Positions 62,111 through 64,000 of a stretch of DNA of 64,000 nucleotides are shown here, piece by piece (within the stretch, counting starts at the first letter, position 1; every line of letters begins with the position of its first letter). Made by a program: the position numbers and the translations under genes. Location: positions 12,289,001 through 12,353,000 of the forward strand of contig OX621265.1 of the NCBI GenBank assembly GCA_951640165.1, given 5' to 3'. The notes below the pieces were generated by a model. It ran no database searches. It was given only the letters and a program-made list of their open reading frames with translations, and was not told the DNA's origin. Source of the stretch: Pseudoips prasinana. Lineage: Eukaryota; Arthropoda; Insecta; Lepidoptera; Nolidae.

Positions 62111-62505
62111 GGTATTCACCAAGTCTACTATAGATATTTAATTAGCTAAAATACGCCTATAAATTGGGCCCTTTTCCGTGGTTATAATTGCTTACTATTC
62201 CGTTATAGTCCTAATGAAATGGTGGTTCCAGGACAATTACTAGACCACATTTTGCTGCTTGGGTGGCGGTATTATACCCCCGTGCCTCGGAGAGCACGTA
62301 AAGCCGTCGGTCCTGTACCTGACCTTTTTCCGGTCGTGTCACTAGGCGTCCCATTGGATCATGAGAGTGGTGGAATAGAAAGTGTCCCTGTGTTTGCGCA
62401 CACACTTGAGCACTATAATATGTCCCGCGGAGATGGCTAATCTCTATTGAGACTGGCCGCTGTGGCCGAAATTAGGCTAGGAGGACATTATTATTTTTAT
62501 AAACT

Positions 62506-62739
62506 AATAATTGAGTCATTTTTTACCCTCATCTATTTGATTGCCGATCACGATCACGATGACCGGCGAATTAGGCGATAGGCCCTCTGCAGTTATAAAA
62601 TGAGAAAACCTTAATTACTTAAACACCTAAACCTTCCTTGTGAAACAATCTTAATTCTGTCAATTGGTGAATAATGGTAGGAAAATCCTTTAGTGTTTGA
62701 GTTTATCGCCTGCAGACGGACATACAGACTTTGTTTTAT
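62506..62739. other. Unassigned
   Basis: Nothing recognised. Confidence 0.3.
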
Positions 62740-62945
62740 AATAATAATGATAAATGCCATCTGCCCCAAATTAGGCAGCGCCTGTATTATGGCAACAAGA
62801 CAACTTATAAACATAATAATATATAAACTCAAAAATGAGAAATCATAAATTTGATCGTCCGGCGGGTCTCGAACCTGCACCATCGACCAATCCGGGGAAG
62901 GCGCTCTGCGTTAAGCTACGAACGATACACGCTGGCAGATCAAAT
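62740..62945 (-). repeat. tRNA-derived SINE, family E, copy 2
   Basis: Minus strand: GTATCGTTCGTAGCTTAACG, CAGAGCGCCTTCCCCGGATT, GGTGCAGGTTCGAGACCCGC (B box), then ATCATAAATTT... and the shared 3' module CCATAATACAGGCGCTGCCT, AATTTGGGGCAGATGGC, ending at ATTATTATT. Confidence 0.7.
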
Positions 62946-63079
62946 TTAGGATTCCCTTGCTAACACCCTTCCGGAGGATGTAACAAACCGATATAATAAT
63001 CTATCGGTTTGTTTCCTAGAAACATGGCCGACTGATATGTTCACAGTTGCATGTGAAAGATCATATCATATTGATATCA

Positions 63080-63329
63080 TCATCATATCAGCCGAAAGAC
63101 GTCCACTGCTGGACAAAGGCCTCCCCCAAAGATCATCATTTGAGGGGATTTGCCATAATCGCCACGCTTGGCAGACGGGTTGGCGATCGCAGTAAGGTGG
63201 ACATGGAACTCAGGAGAACGCTGCTGCCCGTTCTCTGGTGTATATATTTCCCTCGGGACGACTTTTACGTCCCCCCACGGGATGAGAGGGGGGGGGGGTG
63301 ATATTCTTAGGCCGTCACCACACAGCAGT
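63080..63329 (-). repeat. RTE-derived short element, young copy
   Basis: Minus strand: GCTGTGTGGTGACGGCCTAA, GAATATCACC, a G/C run at 63287-63298, GGGACGTAAAAGTCGTCCCG, ACCAGAGAACGGGCAGCAGC, CGCCAACCCGTCTGCCAAGC, CAAATCCCCTCAAATGATGA, then directly TCTTTGGGGGAGGCCTTTGT and the LINE tail. Very close to the LINE at 51824-54020; the deletion joins its 5' UTR end (about 52041) to its tail (about 53953). Confidence 0.85.
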
Positions 63330-63369
63330 ATTATCATATTGATAATACCTTCTAAATTATTAAATTGAT

Positions 63370-63456
63370 TTTTTTATAGCATTATTCGCACTGTAAATCG
63401 TTTAAGCGTTTTGGGATTAGATAAACGCTTTGCATTGCGAATGATGCTATAAAAAA
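63370..63456. mobile_element. Palindromic MITE, about 90 bp
   Basis: TTTTTTATAGCATTATTCGC, ACTGTAAATCGTTTA at the left; the right arm ATAAACGCTTTGCATTGCGA, ATGATGCTATAAAAAA pairs with it over about 36 bp with a 13-base loop. Confidence 0.7.
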
Positions 63457-63515
63457 TTCAAATAATTATATATACCTACTTTTAAATACATAATCATGTA
63501 AATACGAGTATCACA

Positions 63516-63697
63516 TCCCACTAATATTATAAAGGCTTAAAGTTCGTGTGTGACTGTGTATGTTTGTTAATTCTTCACGTCTAAACGGCTTGAGCGATTT
63601 TAATAAAATTTGGTATGGAGTTAGCTGACACCTTGGATTAACACATAGGCTATAATTTATAAAGTTTAACGCGGGTAAAACCGTGGGGCACAGCTAG
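63516..63697 (+). mobile_element. Helitron family H2, good short copy
   Basis: 5' TCCCACTAATATTATAAAGG, TCACGTCTAAACGGCTTGAG, TTGGTATGGAGTTAGCTGAC, 3' TTTAACGCGGGTAAAACCGT, GGGGCACAGCTAG at 63697. 182 bp; flanked by A and T. Confidence 0.85.
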
Positions 63698-63709
63698 TCA
63701 TAGATAAAT

Positions 63710-63837
63710 TACACCCAGACTCACTGAAAAAATAATAGTGCTCACCCCACAAAGATTTGTCCTGGGTGGGAATCGAACCCACAACGTCTGGCGTAGCTGT
63801 CAGGGCCAATAATTACTGGACCAACAAACCAGATAAT

Positions 63838-63868
<31 letters not shown>
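63710..63868 (-). repeat. tRNA-like SINE, family F, and (TAA)n microsatellite
   Basis: Minus strand: TTGTTGGTCCAGTAATTATT, GGCCCTGACAGCTACGCCAG, ACGTTGTGGGTTCGATTCCC (B box), TTTGTGGGGTGAGCACTATT, GAGTCTGGGTGTAATTTATC. A (TAA)n run of about 30 bp follows at 63838-63866. 63869-64000 shows nothing. Confidence 0.7.
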
Positions 63869-63869
<1 letters not shown>

Positions 63870-64000
63870 GTGTCAGTAGTGACGGTTGTTATTTTTTCAA
63901 TTTTATTAATATTTATTGTTTAAATTATTATCTCTCGCATTATATTACTTACAAACTTAAAATTACTGTGTAAAATCTATTTAAAATTTTAACATACAAC

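Larger units (their letters stand above)
59932..62263. mobile_element. DNA transposon with CCCAAGCAGC inverted repeats, superfamily uncertain
   Basis: Perfect 15-bp inverted repeats CCCAAGCAGCAAAAT (59932-59946; complement at 62249-62263). Compared with uninterrupted family D copies (41290 and 11740 regions), the insertion duplicated only TG (59930-59931, 62264-62265). 2332 bp. The outer about 550 bp on the left and about 100 bp on the right are crowded with CTTATAA/GTTATAG words, probably subterminal binding sites. Two short coding remnants are inside. A 2-bp duplication would suit CACTA/EnSpm-like elements; I am not sure of the superfamily. Confidence 0.8.
59790..62505 (+). repeat. tRNA-derived SINE, family D, copy 3, split by a 2.3-kb transposon
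   Basis: 59790-59931: CTCGTTGGTCTAGCGGTAGC, B box GGGTTCAAATCCCGGG, AAGTGATTTAGGGGCTTTTC, AAAGTCTGGGAGATG. 62264-62505: TGGCGGTATTATACCCCCGT, GCCTCGGAGAGCACGTAAAG, TTCCGGTCGTGTCACTAGGC, TAATCTCTATTGAGACTGGC, AGGAGGACATTATTATT. Both halves are well preserved. Confidence 0.88.

Noticed and set aside
62211..62440. Open frames at the right end of the TIR element and SINE
   Set aside because: They straddle the transposon end and the SINE body; no motif.

Overview
The window reads as intergenic, transposon-dense nuclear DNA of an insect, most probably a lepidopteran (butterfly or moth). It is AT-rich. I find no convincing host gene, no rRNA operon, no functional tRNA and no prokaryotic gene organisation. 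The lepidopteran assignment rests on the repeat families, from memory and without a database search: many short Helitrons ending in a GCGGGTAAAACCGC-type hairpin plus CTAG, several tRNA-derived SINE families, an abundant 'GCCGGCAACGC' repeat, and RTE-like LINEs with (TGA)n tails. Essentially every long open frame is a transposon protein or a remnant of one.

Layout. 1-12 kb holds tRNA-SINEs, RTE-type LINE 3' ends, a deletion derivative of a PIF/Harbinger transposon (5474-6225), Helitrons and an inverted Helitron pair (9220-9594). 14-20 kb holds Helitrons, SINEs and an apparently intact cecropia-like mariner (17928-19215) inserted in a SINE together with a second Helitron family. 21-30 kb holds MITEs, a SINE family derived from 5S rRNA, a MULE transposase fragment lodged in a SINE (27018-27437), and a small retroposon with a 14-bp target duplication (29085-29321). 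30-43 kb is mostly old SINEs, LINE C-terminal fragments, a fold-back element (40399-40618) and unassigned sequence. 43-51 kb holds two tandem Helitrons (43219-43562), a 5'-5' inverted Helitron pair, a three-unit 239-bp tandem array and more SINEs. 51.8-54.0 kb is an RTE-type LINE with an intact endonuclease, a deleted reverse-transcriptase core and a perfect 11-bp target duplication. 56.6-57.9 kb is a second apparently intact mariner of a different (irritans-like) subfamily. 59-62.5 kb holds a MITE with an internal 51-bp minisatellite and a 2.3-kb terminal-inverted-repeat element of uncertain superfamily (59932-62263) inserted in a tRNA-SINE. The last 1.7 kb holds SINEs, an RTE-derived short element, a MITE and a Helitron.

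How the parts relate. Transposons supply all the coding capacity. Both mariner transposases could in principle act on their own ends and related MITEs. The RTE-type LINE shares both ends with a family of about 200-250-bp internally deleted elements that it probably mobilised. Several tRNA-SINE families share one 3' module, which suggests a common LINE partner. Confidence is high for the two mariners, the RTE LINE, the Helitron ends, the Harbinger derivative and the SINE heads. It is moderate for the MULE and the 5S-derived SINE, and low for superfamily assignment of the 59.9-62.3 kb element and most MITEs.
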